Translations under genes and position numbers: made by a program
Shown here: positions 1 through 8,873 of the stretch, in pieces
Layout of the letters: each line of letters opens with the position of its first letter
Position numbering within the stretch: position 1 is the stretch's first letter
The notes under the pieces: generated by a model
What the model saw: only the letters and a program-made list of their open reading frames with translations
What the model was told of the DNA's origin: nothing
The model's database searches: none
Origin: Gilvimarinus algae
GTDB lineage: Bacteria > Pseudomonadota > Gammaproteobacteria > Pseudomonadales > Cellvibrionaceae
Reading direction: 5' to 3'
NCBI RefSeq assembly: GCF_030518215.1
Contig: NZ_JAULRT010000031.1
Span: 1 to 64,000 of the forward strand
DNA: 64,000 bases

Positions 1-141
1 GAGATGGTTATGCCGGGCGATAACATTCAGATGAGTGTTACGCTGATTCACCCGGTAGCGATGGAAGACGGTCTGCGCTTTGCGATTCGTGAAGGTGGCC
101 GTACCGTTGGTGCTGGCGTGGTAGCCAAAATCATCGAGTAA
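1..141 (+). CDS. tuf: Elongation factor Tu, C-terminal end (partial)
   Basis: The first 46 codons of the window are the end of a longer gene that begins upstream. The translated tail ([18 protein letters not shown], then [18 protein letters not shown]) is the strongly conserved domain 3 end of EF-Tu, the GTPase that brings aminoacyl-tRNA to the ribosome. The stop is TAA at 139-141. An intrinsic terminator follows 24 bases later. No tRNA-Trp or secE follows, which argues against the tufB context and for the copy at the end of the str operon (fusA-tuf). That cannot be proven without the upstream sequence. Confidence 0.97.
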   Translation, partial: EMVMPGDNIQMSVTLIHPVAMEDGLRFAIREGGRTVGAGVVAKIIE

Positions 142-164
142 TCCTGGCATTAAGCGATGTGAAG

Positions 165-188
165 AAGGCCGCAATAGCGGCCTTTTTT
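165..188 (+). terminator. Intrinsic terminator of tuf
   Basis: A perfect GGCCGC/GCGGCC stem (167-172 and 177-182) with an AATA loop is flanked by AA and followed by six T (183-188). It ends the tuf transcript, so tuf is not co-transcribed with what follows. Confidence 0.92.
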
Positions 189-315
189 GTATCTGCAGCA
201 ATCACGACCCCTGAGGCTTTGGGCGAAAAGGATGGTCGGTCTGTAGTGTGCAATGGCGTTTTTAGGGCATTTGTGTTATCTATGCAACTTCTGAGGTCGG
301 CGCCAAATCGGTCCC

Positions 316-333
316 TTGCATGCCAGCATGCAA
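316..333. promoter_or_regulatory. Palindrome upstream of the LacI-type gene
   Basis: TTGCATGC-CA-GCATGCAA is an 18-base perfect inverted repeat 30 bases before the ATG of the LacI-type gene. Its size and symmetry fit an operator for a dimeric regulator, plausibly autoregulation. A role as an RNA hairpin in the leader is equally possible. Confidence 0.5.
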
Positions 334-363
334 CCAAAACAAGCCGCTGAAAAAGGTAGATGA

Positions 364-1416
364 ATGAGCAGTCGAGATCGCGCGGGAAAGCCGAAAAAAG
401 TCACAATGAAGGACGTCGCCACTATGGCAGGGGTGTCCATTATGACTGTTTCCCGGGTGCTCAATAACGACAAAGTCTCAGAGTCCACCTACGAGCGGGT
501 GATGGAGGCGGTGACCAAGCTCAATTACCGTCTGAACGTCTCGGCCCGCAGCTTGTCCGGCTCGCAGTCTTACCTGCTCGGTTTTTTCTACGACAATTCC
601 ATTGGCAGCTATATCAGTCAGTATCTGATCGGGGTGTTACAGCGCTGCAATGAGCTAGGCTATCACCTGGTGCTTGAGTCGTGCGGCTTTGGTGCCGATA
701 ACGTGGAGGAGATCATCAGCGAGCTCACCAGCCGCTATATGCTCGATGGCATTATTCTGCCGCCACCTCTGAGTGAATATTTACCCCTGCTTGACGCACT
801 GGACGAAGCGGGTTTGCGTTACGTCAGAGTTGGGCCCGGGCTGGAGCTGGATCGCTCTGCCTATGTGTCGATTGATGACTACAAGGCGACCTACGAGATG
901 ACCGAGCACCTTATCAAAGAAGGGCACCGGAACATTGGGTTTATCAAGGGTGATTGCCATCAGGGGGTTGCCGCCAACCGGTTTCGTGGGTTTAGCGACG
1001 CCTTGGCCCATTATGGCATCTCTATGGAGGAGGCCGTGGTGGCGGAGGGCGACTTTAATTTCAACGGTGGCATGACCGCCAGTGAGGAAATTCTTAGCTC
1101 CGGTAAGCCTGTTACGGCCATTTTTGCCAGTAACGATGACATGGCCAGTGCGGTTATCGCCTCAGTGCACAAGCGCGGCTTGAGGGTGCCGGAAGACATT
1201 GCTGTTGCCGGTTTTGACGATACCTCTATTGCCCGGACCATCTGGCCTCAGTTGACGACGGTCAAGCAGCCCATCGATCAGATGTCGGCCGATTCGGTGG
1301 ATCTGCTGATAGAGGCCATTAAGGCCGACAGCATCCTAGGCATCAAGCTCAATAAGCGCGCTATCCTGCCGCACTCTATCGTCGTTCGCGGCTCCACCCG
1401 CCCACTGGATAAATAA
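364..1416 (+). CDS. LacI-family transcriptional regulator
   Basis: This 350-residue protein has the usual LacI/GalR length and layout. An N-terminal helix-turn-helix lies at about residues 15-60 (MKDVATMAGVSIMTVSRVLN, followed by a YRLN-SARSLSG hinge). A periplasmic-binding-protein-like effector domain with the typical SNDDMASAV and VPEDIAVAGFDDT segments fills the rest. The ATG at 364 has a good upstream AAAGGTAG. The effector cannot be read from the sequence; sugar acids or sugars are typical of the family. It stands alone between the tuf terminator and a sensor kinase. Two candidate target sites are visible: a palindrome in its own leader and overlapping GTTANCGNTAAC sites just downstream of it. 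Confidence 0.9.
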   Translation: MSSRDRAGKPKKVTMKDVATMAGVSIMTVSRVLNNDKVSESTYERVMEAVTKLNYRLNVSARSLSGSQSYLLGFFYDNSIGSYISQYLIGVLQRCNELGYHLVLESCGFGADNVEEIISELTSRYMLDGIILPPPLSEYLPLLDALDEAGLRYVRVGPGLELDRSAYVSIDDYKATYEMTEHLIKEGHRNIGFIKGDCHQGVAANRFRGFSDALAHYGISMEEAVVAEGDFNFNGGMTASEEILSSGKPVTAIFASNDDMASAVIASVHKRGLRVPEDIAVAGFDDTSIARTIWPQLTTVKQPIDQMSADSVDLLIEAIKADSILGIKLNKRAILPHSIVVRGSTRPLDK

Positions 1417-1463
1417 ATCCGCTCTCTGGGCCTAAGGTTGACGGCATTACTTTTTGTTGTTAT

Positions 1464-1481
1464 GTTATCGTTAACGGTAAC
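1464..1481. promoter_or_regulatory. Two overlapping LacI-type operator-like sites
   Basis: GTTATCGTTAACGGTAAC contains two copies of GTTANCGNTAAC, at 1464-1475 and 1470-1481, offset by six bases. A central CG within symmetric arms is typical of LacI/GalR operators. The sites lie 48 bases after the LacI-type gene, and no protein-coding gene starts between them and the terminator at 1599. Confidence 0.5.
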
Positions 1482-1598
1482 GTAATCGGTTTGTGGTTAT
1501 ACGCCGTTCGGCGGCCTAGAGAAGATATGGGCTCTTCGGCGCCGCCGGGTACGAAGTTCGTTTATACATGAGCAACTTTGTTAGATAGCGTGCACTTT

Positions 1599-1625
1599 AG
1601 CGGGCCGGTTCGGCCCGCTTTTTTT
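1599..1625 (+). terminator. Intrinsic terminator
   Basis: AGCGGGCCG-GTT-CGGCCCGCT forms a nine-base perfect stem, followed by seven T. It ends the LacI-type gene transcript, or a short transcript starting near the operator-like sites at 1464. Confidence 0.9.
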
Positions 1626-1696
1626 ATCTGCCAGTCGCAGATCGGCGTCGAGTGGGTTAAGCTCAGAGCTTAGGTCGGTTTTGGCGACAGGGAACC

Positions 1697-4540
1697 ATGC
1701 GCGAGCTAATCAACAGACTTTTTTCCCCAATGGTGCTGGCGATCCTGGCGCTTATAGCCCTTATTGTTTACACCGTTTGGCAGCAGCATGCCGCGCAAGT
1801 AACCTCGGCGCCGGAGGTCAGCGATGGCAAAGTACAGGTGCCGGCCGGCCATGCTGACAAGCTGGCACTGAAAGGCTACTGGCGTTTTTACTGGCAGGAG
1901 CTGCTGGCCCCAGAGCAATTGCATGGCGATTACCAGCTCGCCTGGCTTCCCGCCCGCTGGAACCAGCCGCTTAAAGGCGGCGAGCCCCTGCCGGGTAATG
2001 GCTATGCCACTTATGTGGCCGATATCTACTTCGAAGAGCCACCCAAGGGGCTGGGCCTGCGTCTGCCCACCCTCTACCGCTCGGCAAAGCTTTGGGCAAA
2101 CGGCGAGCCTCTGGTCTCTGTTGGTCGCCCCGGTACGAGTTTGGAAGAAGAAGTTCCCCGCGACGAGATCAAGCTGGTTCGACTCGGTGATGACATAGGC
2201 CATCACTTGCAGCTGGTGGTGCAGGTGTCGAGCTTTCATCATGTCGATGGTGGCATTCACCACCCAATTGTCATCGACCGCTGGGAGCAGTTGGTGAGCG
2301 CCGAGAAATGGCGCGTGCTGCGTGGCATTTTTTTGATGTCCTCGACCTTAACACTGGCGATTTACCTGCTGGTTATGTGGGGGAATGCGCACGCCGGTCG
2401 TGAGTATCTGTACCTCGGCTTGGGGCTTTTTTGGTACAGCGTGCGTATCTTTGGTACGGAAAAGCTGATTTATTATCTGTTTCCCGACTTTTCGGTGCTC
2501 TGGTTAATGCGCGCCGAATACTACGGGATGTTTCTCTGTATCCCGGCTTACATGCTGTTCATTCAGGCCTTGTATCCGCGGGATATTCACTACTGGGTGA
2601 TTCGCGGCTTCTGGTACGCGGGTGTGGCCGCATCGGTGATAACAACCTTGGTTGGCACTCGCTGGTTTTCCATGTTGCGAGACCCGTTTGAAGCGCTCTG
2701 TGTGGTCTACTTTGTCTATTTTATTGGCTGTCTGATTTTGATTGTCTGGCGTCGCCGACCATGGAGTGCGTTGGTGAGTTTTCTGGGCGGAGTCATAGCG
2801 CTGCTGTTTGTGAATGAGGTGCTCTATTACCGGGAAGTGGTGAGTGTGCACCTGACCCCATGGGTCTACGTGTTTGTGGCCCTGACCAGTATTATCTTTC
2901 TGGGTCAGCGGCTCAATGCGCTATTGTCCATAGAGTCTGAGCAGAAAAGCTACCTGCAAAAGGCAGTCGACCAGAGAACCCAGGAGTTACAAAAGCGCCT
3001 GGAGGAGCTCGATGAGGCCAGACGTCACGCTCTTGAGCTGGCACAAAAGCGCAGCGAGTTCATGGCTGTGCTAAGCCATGAAATACGCACACCGCTATCG
3101 GGCATGTTAGGGGCAATGCGGTTAATTGGGCGCAGCAACACGGGCGATAAGCAGCTTATTGGCCACGCCATTGAGGCGGGCGAGTCACTGCTTACCGTGG
3201 TGAATGACTCGCTTGATGTCAGCCGTCGCAGCTCCCTGGGCAAATCACCAGGCGGCCGGATTCATGTCGAGCGGTTGTTCCGCTCTGTGACAGAGCTGAT
3301 GGCGATCACCGCCGCCGAAAAGGGCTTGGCACTGGAGCTCGATCTGGACTCCGGGGCCAAAGGGGATGTATGGATTCAAAGCGACCCGCAGAAGATTCGC
3401 CAGATAGTGACCAACTTGCTGCACAACGCCATTAAGTTCACCGATCTCGGTGAGGTGGATCTCAAGGTGTCGCTCTCGCAGTGGCGCTCTTCAATTTCAG
3501 CAGAAAAAGGGCGTCACGCCTCCCTCACCCTTGAGGTGACTGATACCGGTATAGGCATTGATGAGCAAGACCAGACGAGTGTTTTTGAAGAGTACGTGCA
3601 AGTGGGCGGCGGTGGGGGCGCGGCCGGCGCGGGCCTTGGTCTCGCTATTACCCGAACCTTGGTGGAGGAGATGGGCGGCAGTATTGAGCTGCAGTCCACA
3701 CCCGGTATTGGCTCTAGTTTTACCGTGGTTTTGCCGGTGGTAGTCGTCGAGCCCGAAGCGATGGGGCCGGATGCTGTGCGCGCCGCAACGCCGGTGGAGC
3801 CGGTGAAAGGGCTGCGTGTCCTGGTGGTCGAAGACGACCAGGTCAACCGGACTATCGTCGTACAGCTGCTGGAAACCGACGAGCACGCCGTCTCAGCCAC
3901 AGAGCACCCGCTCAAGGCGCTTCAGTATTTACAGGGTTATCCCTACCAGCTGTGTCTGTTCGATATCCGCTTGCCGGACATGGATGGCATAGAGTTGCTA
4001 GAGCGTGCCCGCGCACTCGTGGGCGGGAGGGGTCCATTGTTTGTGGCCTTAACGGCTAATACCAGTGAAGGCGATGTGGCCCGCTATCGCGCAGCAGGTT
4101 TTGATTATGTGATTGAAAAGCCCGTGGACAAGGCCCACTTGCGCTTTGTGCTGGCCCGCGCCCTGACCGGCAAGGTGAGCAGTGATATTTTCTTCCTGCA
4201 TAACGACATGGCCACAGGGCCGGGCCAGCTGCTGGTCGATCGCCGCCTGTGGCAGAATATCGTGGAAGACCTCGGCACGGAAAAGGCGCGCCAGCTGCTG
4301 AGCGATGCCCAGGATTCATTGCAGCAGTCGCTCACCGAGCTGGAGGTGGCGCTGGGCAAAGGCAATCTACGCGACATTAGCGAGTGCGCCCACAAAATCA
4401 AGAGCGCTTCCAAGTCGGTGGGTATGGTCAGTGTGGCGACCATTGCCCATCACATAGAGTCAGACCCCAGCAGAGCATTCAGCGCCTTGGCCAACCTGGG
4501 CAATATGGTTGAAACCTCCTTTGAACAGCTGCGGGCTTAG
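1697..4540 (+). CDS. Hybrid sensor histidine kinase with 7TMR-DISM-like sensor, REC and Hpt
   Basis: This 947-residue membrane kinase starts at an ATG preceded by CAGGGA. In order it has a membrane anchor (about 10-28), a periplasmic jelly-roll-like region (40-195), seven hydrophobic segments (205-405), a coiled coil (412-455), HisKA with H461 in LSHEIRTPLSG, and HATPase with N577, the DTGIGID G1 box and the GAGLGLA G2 box. A receiver with D756 in FDIRLPDMDG and an Hpt domain with H899 in CAHKIKSASKS follow. This is the layout of TorS/Arc-type phosphorelay kinases. Phosphate would pass H461 to D756 to H899 to the response regulator 15 bases downstream. The ligand is unknown. Position directly before the Flp/Tad locus suggests control of pilus expression. 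Confidence 0.92.
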   Translation: MRELINRLFSPMVLAILALIALIVYTVWQQHAAQVTSAPEVSDGKVQVPAGHADKLALKGYWRFYWQELLAPEQLHGDYQLAWLPARWNQPLKGGEPLPGNGYATYVADIYFEEPPKGLGLRLPTLYRSAKLWANGEPLVSVGRPGTSLEEEVPRDEIKLVRLGDDIGHHLQLVVQVSSFHHVDGGIHHPIVIDRWEQLVSAEKWRVLRGIFLMSSTLTLAIYLLVMWGNAHAGREYLYLGLGLFWYSVRIFGTEKLIYYLFPDFSVLWLMRAEYYGMFLCIPAYMLFIQALYPRDIHYWVIRGFWYAGVAASVITTLVGTRWFSMLRDPFEALCVVYFVYFIGCLILIVWRRRPWSALVSFLGGVIALLFVNEVLYYREVVSVHLTPWVYVFVALTSIIFLGQRLNALLSIESEQKSYLQKAVDQRTQELQKRLEELDEARRHALELAQKRSEFMAVLSHEIRTPLSGMLGAMRLIGRSNTGDKQLIGHAIEAGESLLTVVNDSLDVSRRSSLGKSPGGRIHVERLFRSVTELMAITAAEKGLALELDLDSGAKGDVWIQSDPQKIRQIVTNLLHNAIKFTDLGEVDLKVSLSQWRSSISAEKGRHASLTLEVTDTGIGIDEQDQTSVFEEYVQVGGGGGAAGAGLGLAITRTLVEEMGGSIELQSTPGIGSSFTVVLPVVVVEPEAMGPDAVRAATPVEPVKGLRVLVVEDDQVNRTIVVQLLETDEHAVSATEHPLKALQYLQGYPYQLCLFDIRLPDMDGIELLERARALVGGRGPLFVALTANTSEGDVARYRAAGFDYVIEKPVDKAHLRFVLARALTGKVSSDIFFLHNDMATGPGQLLVDRRLWQNIVEDLGTEKARQLLSDAQDSLQQSLTELEVALGKGNLRDISECAHKIKSASKSVGMVSVATIAHHIESDPSRAFSALANLGNMVETSFEQLRA

Positions 4541-4555
4541 GGGATAATAGCGCCA

Positions 4556-5290
4556 ATGGACCCGCAAACTCCCAAAATTCTAGTGGTGGAAGACGAGCTG
4601 ACCGCCCGGCACCTTCTGGTGGGCTACCTGGAGGAGCAGGGCTGGACCGTGGACACCTTGCGTGACGGCCGCCATGTGGTGGCGGCTGTGCTCGAACACG
4701 ACTATGACCTTATTTTTCTCGATATCCGGCTGCCTGGCGGCGACGGTTTGAGCATTTGCCGCGAGGTGCGCGCTCAGCACCCGGCCGGTATCATTTTTAC
4801 CACTGCCTTGGACGATCCAGTAGAGCGCATCGTCGGTTTGGAGTCCGGGGCGGATGCCTACTACTCCAAACCCCTGCCCATGCGTGAGATGATCGCCGGT
4901 AGCAAGGCGCTGTTGCGCCGGGTGCAGCAGATCAAGCAATTAAGCCGCAGCACCATGGCCGTGCAGGCAAGGCGCTATCTGTTCAGTGGTTGGCACGTAG
5001 ATGGCGCCCGGCAGCTGGTGGTCGGTGATGGCGAGGTCTCCCTAAGCCACAATGAGTCAGTGGTGTTGCTGGCGCTGTGCGAATCGGCGGGCAAGCCGGT
5101 ACGGCGCGATACGCTGATGAAATCGTTAGGAAAGTCTGACTGGCTGCCCTTTGACCGCACCTTGGATGTGCTGATTGGCCGGCTGCGAAGCAAGTTGCGT
5201 CAGGTCGTGCCCGACGGCGCCAACCTCATCTGCGCCCAGTACGGTAAAGGCTATATGTTGAATGCCGTGCTCTTGGAAAGCACCCCCTAG
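4556..5290 (+). CDS. OmpR/PhoB-family response regulator
   Basis: The 244-residue protein has a receiver domain (about 7-120) with the acidic pair VEDE, phospho-acceptor D56 in FLDIRLPGGDG, a TTA switch region and K in YYSKPL. A winged-helix DNA-binding domain follows (about 140-238), ending in the typical RTLDVLIGRLRSKL and GKGYML segments. It begins 15 bases after the hybrid kinase stop and is almost certainly co-transcribed and its partner. The next gene is the Flp-like pilin. A symmetric AAATGTAA-N7-TTACATTT element sits between them and is a candidate site for this regulator. Confidence 0.93.
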   Translation: MDPQTPKILVVEDELTARHLLVGYLEEQGWTVDTLRDGRHVVAAVLEHDYDLIFLDIRLPGGDGLSICREVRAQHPAGIIFTTALDDPVERIVGLESGADAYYSKPLPMREMIAGSKALLRRVQQIKQLSRSTMAVQARRYLFSGWHVDGARQLVVGDGEVSLSHNESVVLLALCESAGKPVRRDTLMKSLGKSDWLPFDRTLDVLIGRLRSKLRQVVPDGANLICAQYGKGYMLNAVLLESTP

Positions 5291-5310
5291 GACTTTTAGC
5301 CTTCTCTCCG

Positions 5311-5343
5311 AAATGTAACATTTTCTTACATTTGTTGCATTTG
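5311..5343. promoter_or_regulatory. Candidate response-regulator site before the pilin gene
   Basis: AAATGTAA (5311-5318) and TTACATTT (5326-5333) are perfect inverted arms seven bases apart. TTACATTTG is then repeated directly as TTGCATTTG (5335-5343). OmpR-family regulators bind tandem repeats, and the element lies between the regulator gene and the pilin start at 5449. No confident -35/-10 pair was seen. Confidence 0.5.
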
Positions 5344-5448
5344 CCTGTATATCTTTGCGAAATCTGTCACAGAAAATCTGTTAGTCTTTGTAAAGCGCCT
5401 GCATTCAATGGGGGGTGGGCGCGAGGGTGATTATTTCGGAGAATTATT

Positions 5449-5703
5449 ATGAAAATCCAACAAAAAATGAAGCAGCTCGGCCAGGGCATGACCGAGTACA
5501 TTATTATCGTAGCGCTGATTGCCATCGCGGCCATCACCGTTTACAACCTCTTTGGTGACACCGTACGTAACCAAGTGGGTGATATGGCGGCAGAACTGGG
5601 TGGTGGCGACTCAACCAACGAGGCGCAAGGCACTGGTACTGCTGCGCAAGGCGAAGGTGCTGCCGACTACGGTCTGGACGACTTTACCCAAGACGACACC
5701 TGA
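5449..5703 (+). CDS. flp: Flp-type (type IVb) pilin
   Basis: An 84-residue prepilin. After a short charged leader (MKIQQKMKQLG) comes the type IVb processing motif G-QGMTEY and a single hydrophobic helix (IIIVALIAIAAITVYNLF). The C-terminal half is short, acidic and Gly/Thr-rich. The Glu-Tyr pair after the cleavage glycine is the Flp hallmark. A strong GGAG lies ahead of the ATG. It would be the major subunit of the Tad pilus encoded downstream. No prepilin peptidase is encoded here, so a housekeeping or distant TadV/PilD enzyme must cut it. It is the first gene of the locus, as is usual for flp. Confidence 0.88.
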   Translation: MKIQQKMKQLGQGMTEYIIIVALIAIAAITVYNLFGDTVRNQVGDMAAELGGGDSTNEAQGTGTAAQGEGAADYGLDDFTQDDT

Positions 5704-5736
5704 TACCTGGGCTCTCGCCGAGCTCTACGTTCATAG

Positions 5737-7872
5737 ATGAATTCCATCAGGTCCGAAAAAGGGCAGGCCTTTATATTTGGCCTGCTCTTTCTTGCCGTCG
5801 TGGTGATGGCGCTGCTGATCCTGTACAACCAGGGTCAGTTGGTGTCAAACCGTGTTCAGCTTGAGAACGCGGCGGACGCGACTGTCTACTCCCAGGCTAA
5901 GCTTGCAGCCCGCAACCAGAATTTTATTGCCTACACCAACCGCGCCATGGTGGCCAATGAGGTCTCCATAGGGCAAATGGTGTCTCTGTTGTCCTGGGCG
6001 AAACATTACAAGCAAGTCCAGGCTTTCACTTCCTACCCGCTGTATCGCTTTCCAGTGGCGCCGCCATCGCCAACGACCTTTGCTGACATCCTCAATGCAA
6101 CGACTATACCCTATCGCGTGATGGGCGAGGCTGTATCCGCAGCGGCAAAGCCCATGGTCGAGGTGTGGCCTACCGTGGTGTCTTACTTCAATAGTACACT
6201 TGGCGTTTTTCAGAAAATGTTCGCCTTGGCTACTCTGGCTGCGCAGGTAGAGGTAGGTATGGGGGTGGTGGAGGATCATGAGGATGATCCTGATGATCCC
6301 AATATGTATATACCTGTAGTGGGTTGGTACTTTTTTACGCAAAATGCTCTTTTAACTTACTTTGGTGAAAACTTTAGCCCCACTAACCTCGCCGACTTGG
6401 TGGGGGATGCGACGGCAGACAAGGACTGGTCGGCAGACGCGGAAGATTTGTCGCGGGATTTTCTCGGCGGCCAGGTGGGCGAGCTGGAAAATATGATTAA
6501 CGATAACTCGCCCGGGTTATCGCGTAAAAAGTCAAAGAATACCAGTGGCGGCGCCAATTCCAATGTGAATACTGGCGAGCAAGCCGAGGCCAATGCTATT
6601 GAGGCCTACCAGCGCTACATGGCAATCGTCAATCGCAATCGCGCCAGTTTTACTGAAGATCGCCACTGGCAGTTGTGGGCGGAAATACCGGACATCATCC
6701 CCGAAATTACTTTATCCCTCGGGATTATTACGCTGACCATTGATTTGGACTTCTCCATCGGCGGCGGGATCAAAAACGATGGCGGTACCGTATATATGTC
6801 AAACGATCCGCTAGAGGCGGATTCGGATATTGCCAAGCTCAACTGGTCGGCAATCGATGTTCTGTCTTTTGGCCTGGAATTCGATATTGGTCTATTTGTC
6901 GAGATAGAGCTGTGCCTGCCGATTGTTGGCTGCGACTCCTGGACATTGCTGGATTTTAATTTTGTCTTGCCCATTGGCTTTCCGCTTGCGGGCGCCACTC
7001 ATCAGGTGGTGAGTGCCAACTCTCACGCAAAAAGGGTGCTTTCAGACTGGGGCTTACCCTTCAATAACGACACAGGTAAGTACGGCGGAGACTCAGAGGA
7101 CCCGGACAATAACGGTGCCTTTGATGGTTTTCATCTGCAAACCCTGGCCTGGGGGCAAGCGTCTCCCAGCTTGTTGCCCGGTATGTATGGGTTGAGAACA
7201 TCCCAGGATGTCACCGACAGTTACGCTGGGCCCCCTTCATTTTTCAGCCTTGGAGGAAGTTTTCAGGAATCCGGCAAAAGCTACGAGTTCACAACAGCTC
7301 TGGCAAAGAGTTTGGATGATGTGCAGACCTCAGATAATGACAGCCTCGGCATCGATTCGAATGACGAAAGTTGGGATGATGGCAGCATCCAGTACACCAA
7401 TTTTGATGTCAAAACACGCTCGCGCGCAGAGGGAGACGATTTCGCGGCGGACTACCAGCAATTTATATGGAACGATGATCGGCCGATGATGACGGTCAGC
7501 TCCGCCGAAACCTATTTTGCCAACCCCATGCAGGCGCTGAGTGACGGAAGTGCGGAGCCTGCGAGTCTGTTCAGCCCGTTCTGGGATGCCCGTCTAAGGG
7601 AGCCAAGTGCCATCGCTATTCTCATTGCGACTGGCGAGATTGACTTTGAAGATATGTTTGAAGGTCTGAGTAACACAGCGGTCGGCATGGTGGATTGGCT
7701 GCTTAATGCCATCGGTGACCGTCTCGTGGATACTGGTGTGGAGTATCTGGTCGATCAGCTGGACCCGCCGTGGGGAACCTTGGTGGAGGGCCCGATACAC
7801 GACGGCGCCAGTCAAGTGAAAGATATTGCCGTGGATGCTGTAGTTGATGAGCTGGAGGAGTTTTTGCCATGA
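5737..7872 (+). CDS. TadG-like pilus assembly protein (large pseudopilin-like)
   Basis: The 711-residue protein begins EKGQAFIFGLLFLAVVVMAL, a prepilin-like or TadG-like N-terminal membrane helix, then RVQLENAADATVYSQAKLAARN, the classic segment of the Flp pilus-assembly TadE/G-like family. The long remainder is predicted exported and has no motif I recognise. TadG-related proteins are anchored by the N-terminal helix and support pilus biogenesis or decorate the pilus. The start has no clear ribosome site and lies 33 bases after flp, suggesting translational coupling. It overlaps the next gene by four bases (ATGA). Confidence 0.75.
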   Translation: MNSIRSEKGQAFIFGLLFLAVVVMALLILYNQGQLVSNRVQLENAADATVYSQAKLAARNQNFIAYTNRAMVANEVSIGQMVSLLSWAKHYKQVQAFTSYPLYRFPVAPPSPTTFADILNATTIPYRVMGEAVSAAAKPMVEVWPTVVSYFNSTLGVFQKMFALATLAAQVEVGMGVVEDHEDDPDDPNMYIPVVGWYFFTQNALLTYFGENFSPTNLADLVGDATADKDWSADAEDLSRDFLGGQVGELENMINDNSPGLSRKKSKNTSGGANSNVNTGEQAEANAIEAYQRYMAIVNRNRASFTEDRHWQLWAEIPDIIPEITLSLGIITLTIDLDFSIGGGIKNDGGTVYMSNDPLEADSDIAKLNWSAIDVLSFGLEFDIGLFVEIELCLPIVGCDSWTLLDFNFVLPIGFPLAGATHQVVSANSHAKRVLSDWGLPFNNDTGKYGGDSEDPDNNGAFDGFHLQTLAWGQASPSLLPGMYGLRTSQDVTDSYAGPPSFFSLGGSFQESGKSYEFTTALAKSLDDVQTSDNDSLGIDSNDESWDDGSIQYTNFDVKTRSRAEGDDFAADYQQFIWNDDRPMMTVSSAETYFANPMQALSDGSAEPASLFSPFWDARLREPSAIAILIATGEIDFEDMFEGLSNTAVGMVDWLLNAIGDRLVDTGVEYLVDQLDPPWGTLVEGPIHDGASQVKDIAVDAVVDELEEFLP

Positions 7873-8873
7873 GCAGTCCTCAGTCGATCCGAAGAATGAA
7901 GCGCAGCCGTGGCCAGGCAATGACAGAATTTGTGGTCAGTGTCGGTTTTATTTTTCTTGTGCTGTTCGTGGTGGTTCCAACCTTTGGCAAAATCATTGAT
8001 ATTAAATTGCAAAATCAGCAGGCCGCTCGCTACGTTGCATGGGAGCGAACCGTGTGGTTGCGGGATATGAATGCCTGGAATTCAACGGGTAACAACAATA
8101 CCGAAGACTTTGTTATTAGCGCCGATGAGTTTGAGAGCATTGCTTTAAGGGGCGATGATGCGTTGGTCAACACGGTCAATAATCGCTTCTTCAGCGGTAA
8201 TGGCGCCGCCGCCATCAAGCCGATTCTCTCTTCCGACGTGGATGCCGGGGGCGGCGATACGAGCCCACTTTGGACCTATCATCAATCTGGACAGACGATG
8301 TTTGAAGGGGTTGAGGTACTTAACACCAATGAGCAGGATACCCCGAGCGTGGCTTATGATGTCTTGGATATTCTGGAGACAGGTTTAGATGCTATTACAA
8401 CGCCGATTGAATTTATGCTCAATGCGATTGGCGGCGACAACCCCGACCTGCTGCAGCTCGACTATAATCTGAATGGTTACTTTAGCCCTACGGTGCGAAC
8501 GTCGTTGAATGCGGGCAACGCCAAAGGTGGCGGCGGTGGTGTATGGGACCGCGACAGTAGCGGCTGGGGCGGAGGTATTGAGGATGCGATCTTCCAGAAC
8601 TGGGACGGCCGCTTTACAGCAAATTCCGCAATTCTTGCAGACGGTTGGAATGCTCAGAGTGTGGGTTACTACGCCGACAGGGTGGATAACTTCGTCCCGA
8701 GTACGGTGTTTGATAACGCTCTTTTTGACGTTTTAAAAACCGCAGCCAGCATTCTTGAGGCGGGCCCTGATAACAGTGCTATTTATCGCCTGGATTTTGG
8801 TGATATCGGGGTTGAGCCCATGCCGCAGGGTGACCCAACATGTGACGATGGACATTGTTATTTCGATGAGTAA
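7869..8873 (+). CDS. TadE-like pseudopilin, long form
   Basis: A 334-residue protein with a basic leader (IRRMKRSRG), the processing motif G-QAMTEF and a hydrophobic helix. AARYVAWERTVWLRDMNAW follows, typical of TadE-like minor pseudopilins. Normal TadE is shorter (about 150-250 residues); the extension here is Gly/Asp-rich and predicted periplasmic or extracellular. It overlaps the TadG-like gene upstream by four bases and the next gene by eight, so it sits inside a tightly packed operon. Its exact role is inferred from N-terminal features only. Confidence 0.72.
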   Translation: MSSPQSIRRMKRSRGQAMTEFVVSVGFIFLVLFVVVPTFGKIIDIKLQNQQAARYVAWERTVWLRDMNAWNSTGNNNTEDFVISADEFESIALRGDDALVNTVNNRFFSGNGAAAIKPILSSDVDAGGGDTSPLWTYHQSGQTMFEGVEVLNTNEQDTPSVAYDVLDILETGLDAITTPIEFMLNAIGGDNPDLLQLDYNLNGYFSPTVRTSLNAGNAKGGGGGVWDRDSSGWGGGIEDAIFQNWDGRFTANSAILADGWNAQSVGYYADRVDNFVPSTVFDNALFDVLKTAASILEAGPDNSAIYRLDFGDIGVEPMPQGDPTCDDGHCYFDE

